Below are positions 8,721 to 17,472 of a stretch of DNA of 64,000 nt, in pieces. Source of the stretch: JAAZKI01 sp012799905 (GTDB lineage Bacteria; Verrucomicrobiota; Lentisphaeria; Oligosphaerales; Oligosphaeraceae); the NCBI GenBank assembly GCA_050949415.1, contig JBMNFR010000013.1, positions 62,001-126,000 of the forward strand, in the 5' to 3' direction. The notes under the pieces are model-generated. The model was not told the DNA's origin, ran no database searches, and saw nothing but the letters and a program-made list of their open reading frames with translations. Every line of letters begins with the position of its first letter. Within the stretch, counting starts at the first letter, position 1. Both the position numbers and the translations under genes were made by a program.

Positions 8721-8868
8721 CAAAATTTCCGTGTATTCCGTGTATTCAGTGGTTATAAAACAACCATAGACAAAATTTCGTGCCCTTTCGTGTTTTTCGT
8801 GGTTAAAAAATAGGTTGTGGAGTAGTCCACCCTAAGTTTTTTCGTGTTTTTCGTGGTTAAAAAATAAT
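8721..8868. repeat. Dispersed intergenic repeat (CGTGTATTC / TTTCGTGG family), copy A
   Basis: The 337-bp spacer 8646-8982 holds no gene. It contains modules shared with 10379-10535 and, reversed, with 40855-40985: TTTCCGTGTATTCCGTGTAT, then CCTTTCGTGTTTTTCGTGGT with a following A run, then TAGGTTGTGGA plus GTCCACCCTAAGTT. Similar strings are, to my recollection, scattered in spacers of many unrelated large bacterial genomes; their origin is unclear. Confidence 0.8.
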
Positions 8869-8982
8869 CGTTTATGGGCGCGCTCTTTCTGTGGACTTCG
8901 TCCGTTCCACCACTACAGTAATCTCCGTCCATACATCTGACCACTCTTTCCTCCCGCTTCTCGCTTTCAATCAGGACAGACC

Positions 8983-10050
8983 ATGAATCTCAGCATCATC
9001 GGACTGCCGCAAGTCGGCAAAAAAACTGTCTTCCAGCTTCTCACCGGCATCGCCGCTGACAAAGCTCCATCCAAAGACGGCATCATCCACGGCGTCGCCC
9101 AAGTACGCGACCCGCGCATTGACGTGCTCAGCAATATGTTCAAGCCAAAACGAACCAAGTACGCGGAATTCGAAGTCGCACTGCCGCCGGACATCAAGCC
9201 GGACAGCGCCCGTTCCGCCGCCTGGCTGGACCCAATCCGACGCACTGACGCTCTCGTCCACGTAGTTCGCGCCTTCGAGTCCGAACACGTGTTCCATATC
9301 CTCAATGATGTCAATCCGAGCCGCGATATCGAAACCGTTGACCTGGAATTCCTGTTCGCTGACCTGGCCATGACCGAATTGCGCCTGGAGCGCATCAACA
9401 AGGAAATGCGCATCAAGCCGTCCCCTCAAAAAGAAAAAGAAAAGGACGTCATCAGCCGCTGCCATGCCCAGCTGGAAGCGGAAAAGCCGCTGCGCAATCT
9501 GGAGTTCTCCGAGGAGGAAATAAAGCTGATCCGGTCGTTGCAGTTTCTGACTCTCAAGCCAATGGTGACGGTCATCAACGTCGGTGAAGACATCGCCGCC
9601 GAAGAAAAGAAATTCGCCGAGCTTGCCTCTACCCTGCAACAGCGCGGGGACACGGTTGTGTTCCTGAGCGCCGCCATTGAGCAAGAACTGGCGGAAATGA
9701 CAGAAGAGGAACGCGCTGATTTCATGGCGGAACTCGGCCTCACCGAACCTGCCGCCCACCGCCTGTCCCGCTCTGCCTGCCAGTGCCTTGGCCTGATCAA
9801 CTTCTTCACCTGCGGCCCAGACGAAGTCCGCGCCTGGCCAATCACCAATGGCGCAACCGCACCAGAAGCAGCAGGGAAAATCCATTCGGACCTTGAGCGC
9901 GGCTTCATCCGCGCCGAAACCATCACCTACGAAGCCCTGGTCGCCGCCGGCTCGGAAAAAGCCGCCAAAGAAGCAAAACTCTATAAACTCAATGGCAAAG
10001 ACTACGTGGTCAAAGACGGCGATGTGATCGAAATCAGATTCAATGTCTGA
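8983..10050 (+). CDS. YchF-like P-loop protein with a TGS domain, lacking the usual G3 segment
   Basis: 355 residues, close to YchF length. The P-loop GLPQVGKKT is at residues 7-15 (GLPNVGKST in YchF), the NVGE motif at N199-E202 matches the ATP-specifying NxxE of YchF, and the C-terminal ~90 residues form a TGS/DUF933 domain (NGKDYVVKDGDVIEIRFNV). The stretch between residues 60 and 90, where YchF has the G3 block DIAGLVKGAS and the GLGN segment, is replaced by a short EVALPPDIKPDSARSAAWLD. It therefore looks like a divergent paralogue that may bind but not cycle nucleotide normally. Preceded by the repeat-filled spacer; followed by another. Confidence 0.75.
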   Translation: MNLSIIGLPQVGKKTVFQLLTGIAADKAPSKDGIIHGVAQVRDPRIDVLSNMFKPKRTKYAEFEVALPPDIKPDSARSAAWLDPIRRTDALVHVVRAFESEHVFHILNDVNPSRDIETVDLEFLFADLAMTELRLERINKEMRIKPSPQKEKEKDVISRCHAQLEAEKPLRNLEFSEEEIKLIRSLQFLTLKPMVTVINVGEDIAAEEKKFAELASTLQQRGDTVVFLSAAIEQELAEMTEEERADFMAELGLTEPAAHRLSRSACQCLGLINFFTCGPDEVRAWPITNGATAPEAAGKIHSDLERGFIRAETITYEALVAAGSEKAAKEAKLYKLNGKDYVVKDGDVIEIRFNV

Positions 10051-10077
10051 AGTATTTTTCAGCGTCAACGCCCATAC

Positions 10078-10280
10078 GTACTACTATCGACCAACTTCTT
10101 GTTTTTTGGGAAAGATTTTCCTCCAATCGGTGCTTTTGTGTCGCCTCTCCGAGGCTCAGGCTTAGGGGGCATCCACCCCCAGGTTCCGCTTCGCTGCACC
10201 TGGGGTTACTCATGGTGCCACCTCTACGAGGTTGGGGTGGCCCTCAGGTCATTCTGGCCAAGCGGGAGGCGACTTGATGT
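10078..10280. repeat. Dispersed ~200-bp palindromic element, copy 1
   Basis: Starts GTACTACTATCGACCAACTT and continues with a TTTTTTGGGAAAGATTTTCC block, a GCCTCTCCGAGGC hairpin, and long imperfect hairpins of the CACCCCCAGG...CCTGGGGT kind. The same 5' block, reversed, ends a copy at 41030-41212. The later hairpins differ in sequence but keep the fold. The spacer 10051-10584 holds this element and the repeat at 10379-10535; the first part of the open frame ahead of 10585 is not considered coding. Confidence 0.75.
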
Positions 10281-10378
10281 GTTTCTCCACGCCATCCGGC
10301 TGTTCAGGCTAAATAGTCAAAAAAACGATAGGCCAAATCGCGAATCCGCATGCAATCCTATCCCGAAGAACAACAACC

Positions 10379-10535
10379 ATATACAAAAATTTCCGTGTAT
10401 TCAGTGTATTCAGTGGTTACAACAACAACCCAAAAAACAAAAATTTCGTGTCCTTTCGTGTTTTTCGTGGTTAAAAAAATTAGGTTGTGGACAGATAGTC
10501 CACCCTAAGTTCATCTGTGTCCATCCGTGGTTAAA
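10379..10535. repeat. Dispersed intergenic repeat (CGTGTATTC / TTTCGTGG family), copy B
   Basis: Contains TTTCCGTGTATTCAGTGTAT, CCTTTCGTGTTTTTCGTGGT, TTAGGTTGTGGA with GTCCACCCTAAGTT, and CATCTGTGTCCATCCGTGGT. The module order matches copy A at 8721-8868, with the last module added. Confidence 0.8.
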
Positions 10536-10584
10536 AACTAAAACGCCTTTCTCCCCTTTCACTCCACCTTTCCCACTTACAGCC

Positions 10585-11082
10585 ATGCGTTTGTCACCAC
10601 GTCCATTCATTTATGTCATTGCGGCGCTTGCCTGCGCCTGGTTCATTCATCGCTACTCGCCAGCACGCCAAAACACTGACCAGGGCGCGCCAGACGCTGC
10701 TTCCGACTCGTCGCCGCCAGTCCGGCTGGCGCCAGTCGTCAAGGAAGCGTCTCTAGGCAATCCCTCGACAAAGCGCCTGCCCATGCTCGTCATCCTCAGC
10801 GACAATGAATCAACTCTCCCGAGCGATGATCTGCGCGCCCGATTGCAAGAATTCTGCAACGTCATCCACGTCGAAACTACGGACGATACCCAGCGGTATT
10901 TCAAGGCTGACCGCATCCCAGTCGCCATGCTCTTCAATGTGAACAGCGAGGAAATCGGCCGATGCGAGCATCCCTGGACCGCCGAAGACCTGGAAGCGCT
11001 CGCCCGTTCCGCCAGCGCCAAATCCAAGGAGGCGCCGCCAGAGCCGACTAATGCCCAGCCTGCAGAACCTGCGACCCCTTGA
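10585..11082 (+). CDS. Membrane-anchored thioredoxin-fold-like protein, no CxxC
   Basis: 165 residues from ATG 10585; the open frame continues upstream but through dispersed repeats. A signal anchor (RPFIYVIAALACAWFIH) is followed by a low-complexity linker and then a domain reading PMLVILSDNEST, FCNVIHVETTDDTQRYFKAD and RIPVAMLFNVNSEEIGR. The strand order and the cis-proline-like 'RIPVAML' resemble a thioredoxin fold, but the active-site CxxC is missing. It ends in a Pro/Ala/Glu-rich tail. Its partner and function are unknown. It lies 55 bp upstream of the MATE exporter on the same strand. Confidence 0.55.
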   Translation: MRLSPRPFIYVIAALACAWFIHRYSPARQNTDQGAPDAASDSSPPVRLAPVVKEASLGNPSTKRLPMLVILSDNESTLPSDDLRARLQEFCNVIHVETTDDTQRYFKADRIPVAMLFNVNSEEIGRCEHPWTAEDLEALARSASAKSKEAPPEPTNAQPAEPATP

Positions 11083-11137
11083 TAAACAGCACAGCTGACG
11101 TTCCACTGCGTCCATTCACGCCTCACCAGCCCAATCC

Positions 11138-12631
11138 ATGACCGCTCCGCACAACGACCCGACGAATCAGCAAAGTATCCTTGGCCTTCTTCAGAGGCTG
11201 CTGGGCCGATGGCGTCAACAGACTTCGAGCATCGGCCTGAATGACGACATCATCAACGGCCGCGGCGGCGCCCGCACCGCCTTTCGCCTAGCCTGGCCCA
11301 GCATCTTCGAGATGGTTATGGTCAGCATGGTTCAGTACGTTGACGCCGCCATGGTCGGCCGTCTCGGCGCCTCGTGCATGGCCGCTGTCGGCCTGAGCAT
11401 GCCCATGACTTGGATCATCAATGGCTGCATGATGGCCATCAGCGTCGGCGCCACCGTACTCGTCGCCCGCCATGTGGGCGCTCGCCAATTCTCCAAGGCC
11501 TCGGCAGTCGCCCGCCAAGCTATTGTCATGGGCGTTGCCCTTGGCGTGGTCTGCAGCATCTTCCTTCTCCTGGCCGGCAATGCCATTCCAACGATGCTCG
11601 GGGCGCAGCCGGAGTTCCATAAGGACGCCGCCACCTATATCCGGATTTTCGGCTGCGGGCTGGTTCCCCACTTCACTGCCCTCGTCCTGACCGGCGTCTT
11701 CCGAGGCACGGGCGACACTCGCACGCCCATGCTGTCCAACATCGTCATCAATGTCGTCAACATCATCGGCAACTTCTTTCTCATCTTCCCCACTCGCGAC
11801 ACAACGTGGTTCGGTGTCTCCCTCCGCATTCCCGGCGCTGGCTGGGGCGTCGCCGGCGCGGCCACCGCCACTGCCTTCGCGTCCTTGGTCTCCGGCGCCA
11901 TGTTGTTCGTGATCCTGCTGCGAAAACGCAGCAACCCGGCCCACATCACCTTGCGGCAGTCGTATCGGCCCAACGGCATCATCATCCGACAGATTCTGAC
12001 TGTCGGCATTCCCACAGCTATGGAACGACTGGTCATCTCGGTTGGACAAGCTTTTTTCATCCGCCTAGTCGCGACCCAGGGCACCACCGCCCTCGCCGCC
12101 CACCATCTGGCCGTCGTCGCTGAATCCTTGTGCTACATGCCCACTTGGGGTTTCTCCATCGCCGCCACTACCTTAGTCGGCCAATGCCTCGGCGCCAAGC
12201 GGCCCGAATTCGCCCGGCGTCACGCTAACAACGCCCTCCGCGCCGGCATTATCACCATGACCTTCGCCGCCGTCATTCTCTTCACTATCCCCGACGTGCT
12301 GATGCGCTTCTTCACCAATGACCCAGACGTGATCGCCATCGGCGTTGACCTGCTCCGCATTGTCGCATTCGCCCAGCCGGCGTCCGCCTTCATGATCGTG
12401 CTGACCGGCGCGTTGCGCGGCGCTGGCGACACCAAGTGGCCCTTCTACATCTCCATCGTCGGCATGTGGGGCGTGCGCCTCTCCACCTGCTACGTCTTCC
12501 TGCATGGATTTGGCTGGGGCATCCGCGGCGCTTGGCTGAGCATGCTGGTCGACCTCTGCCTGCGCGGCTTCCTCTTCTATGCCCGCTGGCGCTCCAACCG
12601 CTGGATGCACGCAATGCAAGGAGACACCTGA
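11138..12631 (+). CDS. MATE-family efflux transporter
   Basis: 497 residues with about twelve hydrophobic segments in two repeated halves. Family landmarks include AMVGRLGASCMAAVGLS in the first half, GTGDTRTPM and, in the second half, LRGAGDTKWPF, the repeated 'G(A/T)GDT' loops of MatE domains. MATE proteins export cationic compounds or metabolites by Na+ or H+ antiport. A Na+ pump (oad) is encoded nearby, so a Na+-driven mode is possible but not shown. The polar N-terminus of about 45 residues is longer than in NorM. The stop codon lies just ahead of the next gene. Confidence 0.9.
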   Translation: MTAPHNDPTNQQSILGLLQRLLGRWRQQTSSIGLNDDIINGRGGARTAFRLAWPSIFEMVMVSMVQYVDAAMVGRLGASCMAAVGLSMPMTWIINGCMMAISVGATVLVARHVGARQFSKASAVARQAIVMGVALGVVCSIFLLLAGNAIPTMLGAQPEFHKDAATYIRIFGCGLVPHFTALVLTGVFRGTGDTRTPMLSNIVINVVNIIGNFFLIFPTRDTTWFGVSLRIPGAGWGVAGAATATAFASLVSGAMLFVILLRKRSNPAHITLRQSYRPNGIIIRQILTVGIPTAMERLVISVGQAFFIRLVATQGTTALAAHHLAVVAESLCYMPTWGFSIAATTLVGQCLGAKRPEFARRHANNALRAGIITMTFAAVILFTIPDVLMRFFTNDPDVIAIGVDLLRIVAFAQPASAFMIVLTGALRGAGDTKWPFYISIVGMWGVRLSTCYVFLHGFGWGIRGAWLSMLVDLCLRGFLFYARWRSNRWMHAMQGDT

Positions 12632-12735
12632 CCATGCTGATGAAACATCGACGCCCCAGGCTCTGGAACTGGCTAAATCCGCAAATCGTGCTATGGTTAT
12701 GCATGGCCCTCTACACCACCCCCAGGAGCATTGCC

Positions 12736-14211
12736 ATGAACAAACAATCCAAAGTCCGCCAGCCGGCCGTCGCCGGCACCTTCTATCCCGCCTCTGCAAC
12801 CGAATTGCAAGCGGAAGTCCAACGCTTCCTCAAGGGCGCTGCCTTGCCTGAATTGCCCGCGCCGGTGGTCGCCGTCATGGCGCCGCATGCCGGCTACGTC
12901 TTCTCCGCGCAAGTCGCTGCCCCGGCCTACCTGGCCATGGCTAAAGCCGATTTTGAAACCATCGTCATCATCGGCCATGACTTTGGCAGACAGGCGCGGG
13001 GCATCACCGCTATCCTCGCCGACCATGACGCCTATCAGACGCCGCTCGGGCCAGTGGCGGTCGACACAGAACTCGGGCAGCGCCTGCAAGCAGCCCTGCC
13101 CACTGTCATCGTCCACAACGGCGTCCATGCCCGCGAACACACCATCGAAGTCCACCTGCCCTTTGTGAAAACGCTAAAGCCGGATGCCAAAATCCTGCCG
13201 GTGCTTTTTGGCGAAGCCACCCCTGACAACTGCCGCGCTTTTGCCCGGGCTCTGCAAAAGGCCGCTGGCAACAAGAAAATCATGATTATGGCCAGCACTG
13301 ACCTCTGCCATTATCCCTCCGCAAACGACGCCCGGGAACTCGACGCGAAAACGACGGCCATTATCGCTGATCTCGACTTGGAAGGACTCTGCCAACGCCA
13401 GGCCGGCAAAGGCGTTGATAAGCCCAATACCGACACCCCAATCTGCTCTGCCGGCGGCGTCGGCGTTGCTATCGCCTGGATGGAAAACTACACCGGGGCG
13501 ACCGTCAAACTCCTGGCTCAAGCCAACTCCGGCGACGTGCGCGACAGCGACCGCTCGCGTGTGGTCGGCTATGCTTCCGCGGCCTTCCTCGGCCAGGCCA
13601 AAGCCGCCTCTCCGCAGCAGTCTGAGTCAACAGCGCAGCCCGAACCGGCCGGCGCTGACTTCACCCTCTCGTCAACAGCCTGCAAAGAACTGCTCTCGCT
13701 GGCGCGGCAACGCCTGAATGCCGCCCTGAACAAAGAGCTGTGGAAATACAAACCACCGGCCGAGCTTCCCGAACTGGCAGAGCTGGGTGCGGCCTTTGTC
13801 ACCCTGACCAAGCAAGGACGGCTGCGCGGCTGCATTGGCTCCGTCGTGGCGCACGCTCCGTTGTGGCGGTCTGTGCAGGACATGGCCTACGCTGCGGCTT
13901 TTGAAGACCCGCGCTTCCCAAGCCTCACAGCCGCCGAACTGCCTGACGTGCACATCGAAATCTCGGTCTTGTCACCGATGCGGCCGGCGTCATCCGCGGC
14001 TGAAATCGTCCCAGGCAAGCACGGCGTCATGGTGCGCCGCGACGGCCGCAGCGGACTGTTCCTGCCCCAAGTCTGGGAGCAAATCCCCAACCGCGATCAA
14101 TTCCTGAGCATCCTCTGCCAGGAAAAGGCCGGTCTGCCCCCAAACGCTTGGAAAGACAAGGAAACAACACTGCTTATATTTACGGTGTTCGCATTCGAAG
14201 AAGAAAAATAA
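12736..14211 (+). CDS. AmmeMemoRadiSam proteins B and A fused (Memo domain plus AMMECR1 domain)
   Basis: 491 residues from ATG 12736, which has AGGAG seven bases upstream. An alternative in-frame start at 12634, also with AAGGAG and two bases after the MATE stop, would add 34 residues that include a hydrophobic stretch. The Memo half (residues 5-285) opens VRQPAVAGTFYP and carries APHAGYVFSAQVA, the HAREHTIEVHLPF histidines and STDLCHYP. The AMMECR1 half (about 310-490) has GAAFVTLTKQGRLRGCIGS and FEDPRFPSL. In many microbes these are separate genes beside a radical SAM partner; that partner is not in this window. The biochemical role of the trio is unsettled. Confidence 0.88.
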   Translation: MNKQSKVRQPAVAGTFYPASATELQAEVQRFLKGAALPELPAPVVAVMAPHAGYVFSAQVAAPAYLAMAKADFETIVIIGHDFGRQARGITAILADHDAYQTPLGPVAVDTELGQRLQAALPTVIVHNGVHAREHTIEVHLPFVKTLKPDAKILPVLFGEATPDNCRAFARALQKAAGNKKIMIMASTDLCHYPSANDARELDAKTTAIIADLDLEGLCQRQAGKGVDKPNTDTPICSAGGVGVAIAWMENYTGATVKLLAQANSGDVRDSDRSRVVGYASAAFLGQAKAASPQQSESTAQPEPAGADFTLSSTACKELLSLARQRLNAALNKELWKYKPPAELPELAELGAAFVTLTKQGRLRGCIGSVVAHAPLWRSVQDMAYAAAFEDPRFPSLTAAELPDVHIEISVLSPMRPASSAAEIVPGKHGVMVRRDGRSGLFLPQVWEQIPNRDQFLSILCQEKAGLPPNAWKDKETTLLIFTVFAFEEEK

Positions 14212-14224
14212 AAGGAAACATATC

Positions 14225-15250
14225 ATGCGCAATGGGAAATTTGGCTGTGCAGTCTGGGGCTGCGGCTGGGTCGCCAGTGGTCACATCAACGCTTATCTGA
14301 AGCACCCTGCCTGTGAAATCGTCGGTTTAGGCAGCCGTTCCTTGTCCAGCGTCGAGGCCAAGCAACGTGAAGTCGGCCTCCAATGCCGCGTCTATGACGA
14401 CTTCGACCAGATTCTCAACGATCCGACGGTTGACATCATCTCCATCTGCACCCCAAACAACCAGCATGCCAGCGAAGCCATCCGCGCCGCCCAGGCTGGC
14501 AAGCATATCTTTGTCGAAAAGCCCATTGCCATCAATGCCGACGACATCCCGGTCATGCTCGACGCTGTCGCCTCCAACCACGTCCACAGCCTGGTCGCTT
14601 TCATCCTCCGCTTCAAGCCGCTCGTCAAGTTGCAGAGGAAACTGGTCAGCGAAGGCGAACTCGGCAAGGTCTTCATGGCCAATGTCGACTACTGGTTTGG
14701 CCGGGAGCGCAAAGGCTGGATGAAGCACAAGGAACAGACCGGCGGCGCTTTCATCCTCGCTGGCTGCCACTCCGTGGACATGGCCAGGTTTATTTTGGAC
14801 AGCGACATCGTCGAAGTCACCGCAGCCAACGCCATGGTCGGCGACTACTATGAATACCCGCCCGTAGAAACCGCCCAAGTGAAATTCGCCAATGGCGCGC
14901 TCGGCGTCTTCACCTGCTCGCTCGTCGGCGACGTCCCCTATACTGCCAACCTCAACATCCTTGGCGAATACGGCACCATCGTCAATGACCAGTTCTATCT
15001 TCGCAGATTCGCTGGTCAGAAGGACTTCTTCACCCTTGACACTGGCACCAAGCAGTCTGGCGACGTTTACGACCACCCCTTCCCGGAAATGGTCGAACAT
15101 CTGGTCGAATGCATCCGCGAAGACAAGGAATCCCCGCACAACTTGCAATCGGCTGTCAACAGCCACCTGGCTTGCATTGCCATCTGCACCAGCGCCCAGC
15201 AAAACGGTCGAAAAATCGTCATTGAAGGCAATCGTCTGCTTTATCCATGA
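14225..15250 (+). CDS. Gfo/Idh/MocA-family NAD(P)-dependent oxidoreductase
   Basis: 341 residues. The N-terminal Rossmann fold reads FGCAVWGCGWVASGHI (GxGxxxxxH type), followed by ISICTPNNQHASEAIRAAQA and the EKP motif (HIFVEKPIAIN) that closes the nucleotide site. The C-terminal half is the usual substrate beta-sheet domain, with GGCHSVDMARF-like GCHSVDMARF carrying the catalytic-region histidine. Such enzymes oxidise or epimerise sugars and cyclitols. The substrate is not evident. The gene follows the Memo fusion by 13 bp, with AAAGGAAA before the start, and its TGA overlaps the next ATG. Confidence 0.85.
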   Translation: MRNGKFGCAVWGCGWVASGHINAYLKHPACEIVGLGSRSLSSVEAKQREVGLQCRVYDDFDQILNDPTVDIISICTPNNQHASEAIRAAQAGKHIFVEKPIAINADDIPVMLDAVASNHVHSLVAFILRFKPLVKLQRKLVSEGELGKVFMANVDYWFGRERKGWMKHKEQTGGAFILAGCHSVDMARFILDSDIVEVTAANAMVGDYYEYPPVETAQVKFANGALGVFTCSLVGDVPYTANLNILGEYGTIVNDQFYLRRFAGQKDFFTLDTGTKQSGDVYDHPFPEMVEHLVECIREDKESPHNLQSAVNSHLACIAICTSAQQNGRKIVIEGNRLLYP

Positions 15251-17472
15251 CCACCTTATTTGACCATGCCCGCGAAAAGAAAATGCGCCACGAGCAGCCG
15301 TTGGCGGCCCGCATGCGTCCACGCACCCTGGAAGAGTACATTGGGCAGGAGCATATCTTGGCTCCTGGGCGGCTGCTGCGTCGCGCCATCCAAGCTGACC
15401 AGATGTCGTCTCTGATCTTCTACGGCCCGCCTGGCACCGGCAAAACCACTCTCGCAGCGGTCATTGCCAACACCACCAAAAGCACCTTCGTCACCCTTAA
15501 CGCGGTCATGACCGGCATTGCTGACCTACGCGAAATCACCACCGCAGCCCAGCGCCGTCTGGGCGAATACGGTCAGCGAACTATCCTCTTCATCGACGAA
15601 GTCCATCGCTGGAACAAAGCCCAGCAGGACGCCCTCTTGCCCTGGGTCGAAAACGGCACCGTCATCCTAATCGGAGCAACCACTGAAAATCCCTACTTCA
15701 CGGTCAACCGAGCTCTGGTCAGCCGAAGCAGAATCTTCCAGCTTAAGCCGCTGGACAACAATAATATCCGCGACATCATACGCAGCGCCATGCTCGACCC
15801 TGAACGCGGCTATGGCCAACGTCGACTGACCATTGACGATGACGCCCTGGAACACCTCGCCGACATTGCCAACGGCGATGCCCGCGCCGCCCTCAACGCC
15901 CTGGAACTGGCCGTCGAAACTACGCCGCCTGACCAGGATGGCGTCATCCATATCACCATAGCCGTGGCCGAGGAATCCATCCAGCGCCGCGCCGTGCTGT
16001 ACGACAAAGAAGGCGACTGCCACTTCGACACTATCAGCGCCTTTATCAAATCCATGCGCGGCTCTGACCCTGACGCCGCTTTCTACTGGCTGGCGAAAAT
16101 GGTCTACGCCGGCGAAGACCCGCGCTTCATCTTCCGCCGCATGACTATCTTTGCCAGCGAAGACATCGGCATGGCTGACCCGCATGCCCTGCCCTTCGTC
16201 ATCGCGGCCGCCGAAGCCTTTGACCGCGTCGGTCTGCCCGAAGGCCACTACCCGCTCGCTCATGCCGCACTCTATTGCGCTACCGCCCCTAAATCAAACT
16301 CTGTCATGGGCTTCTTTGACGCCCTCAAGCTGGTCGGCGACGAACGCGAGGCAGAAGTGCCCAATCATCTCAAAGACGCCAGCCGCGACCAAGAAGGCTT
16401 TGGACACGGCGTCGGCTACCGGTACCCGCACGCCTACCGCGATCACTGGGTCGCCCAGCAATACCTGCCATCCACCCTGCAAGGAAAAATATTCTATGAA
16501 CCAGGCCACATCGGCTATGAGCAAACCTTGGCCGAAACTGTCCGCCAACGGCGCGAATTGCAGCTGGCAGCCGTCCGCGAACAAGACCAGAGCCTGGCAC
16601 CGCCGGAAATCCTTACCTTCAGCCCAGCGGACAAGGCAGCGGAAAAATGGCTGGCACGAGCGGCCGACACTCTGAGCGCCGACTTGGCCGCCATTCGCGA
16701 AACCCTCTTCGCCAGCCGCCCATTCCAGCGTCACGACCTCATCCTGGACATCACTGCTGATGCCGGCGTCTTCACCTGGGCAGCCCTGCGGCGAGTCCCG
16801 GAAGGCGGCGTGTTCGCCCTGGTCGCTTCTGAAGCCGCTGGCCAACAACTCCTCGACCAGGCCGAGAGCCTCCCACTGCTGCGCCGTCCAACCATCCTGG
16901 TCGGAACGCCGCAGCAATTGCCGGAATTGCTCGCCGAGCATGATGCTGACATCCGTTTCGACTTCATCGTCGGCCGCAATCTCTTGTCCCGCGCCGCCGA
17001 CCGCAGCGCCATTTTGAAGTTGGTTGCTGGGCTTCTCCGGCCGGGCGGCGGACTGGCCGTCGCCGAAAACATCCCACGTTTCTCGCAGCGCTTAGGCGCT
17101 TTCCTGCCCCATCCCCAGGACGCTGCCGGCCAGGCCCGGCACGAGCGCTTCCTCGCCGCTGAGGAGGCAATCTACACCAACGCTGCTGACCCCATCGTCA
17201 ACTGGGACGACAACGACCTGGTACGGGAAGTGACTGACGCCGGTCTGAATGAATGCAAGTCTTCCCGGACTGTCTTCCGGCGCGACCAGACTATTGCTCC
17301 GGCGCAACTGGAACGATGGTTCGCTGATTATCCCGGCAGCTTTGCCCAACGCCTCCACCTGCACGGCCTGACGCCGGAAGATATCCAAGCCGCCAAAGCC
17401 GCCCTGGCCAGCGCCGCCCGCCAGGTCACCTGGCATTCCACGGTCGCCTTTCTGACTGCTGCCCATGACTGA
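15247..17472 (+). CDS. rarA: Replication-associated recombination protein RarA fused to a methyltransferase-like domain
   Basis: 741 residues; RarA/MgsA alone is about 440. The first ~430 residues are an AAA+ clamp-loader-like ATPase: Walker A GPPGTGKTT at 60-68, Walker B LFIDE at 114-118, sensor GATTENP, and the RarA lid and tetramer region (FGHGVGYRYPHAYRDHWVAQ). The remaining ~300 residues read LILDITADAGVFTW, RFDFIVGRNLLSRA and LLRPGGGLAVAEN, the pattern of a Rossmann methyltransferase with a weakened SAM loop. A RarA/unknown-domain fusion is known, notably from cyanobacteria. RarA acts at stalled forks. ATG 15247 overlaps the preceding TGA, and the stop overlaps the RecO-like start. Confidence 0.85.
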   Translation: MTTLFDHAREKKMRHEQPLAARMRPRTLEEYIGQEHILAPGRLLRRAIQADQMSSLIFYGPPGTGKTTLAAVIANTTKSTFVTLNAVMTGIADLREITTAAQRRLGEYGQRTILFIDEVHRWNKAQQDALLPWVENGTVILIGATTENPYFTVNRALVSRSRIFQLKPLDNNNIRDIIRSAMLDPERGYGQRRLTIDDDALEHLADIANGDARAALNALELAVETTPPDQDGVIHITIAVAEESIQRRAVLYDKEGDCHFDTISAFIKSMRGSDPDAAFYWLAKMVYAGEDPRFIFRRMTIFASEDIGMADPHALPFVIAAAEAFDRVGLPEGHYPLAHAALYCATAPKSNSVMGFFDALKLVGDEREAEVPNHLKDASRDQEGFGHGVGYRYPHAYRDHWVAQQYLPSTLQGKIFYEPGHIGYEQTLAETVRQRRELQLAAVREQDQSLAPPEILTFSPADKAAEKWLARAADTLSADLAAIRETLFASRPFQRHDLILDITADAGVFTWAALRRVPEGGVFALVASEAAGQQLLDQAESLPLLRRPTILVGTPQQLPELLAEHDADIRFDFIVGRNLLSRAADRSAILKLVAGLLRPGGGLAVAENIPRFSQRLGAFLPHPQDAAGQARHERFLAAEEAIYTNAADPIVNWDDNDLVREVTDAGLNECKSSRTVFRRDQTIAPAQLERWFADYPGSFAQRLHLHGLTPEDIQAAKAALASAARQVTWHSTVAFLTAAHD

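Noticed and set aside
10099..10584. Upstream extension of the thioredoxin-fold gene by 162 codons
   Set aside because: The DNA is made of two dispersed repeats; a natural start with a signal anchor exists at 10585.
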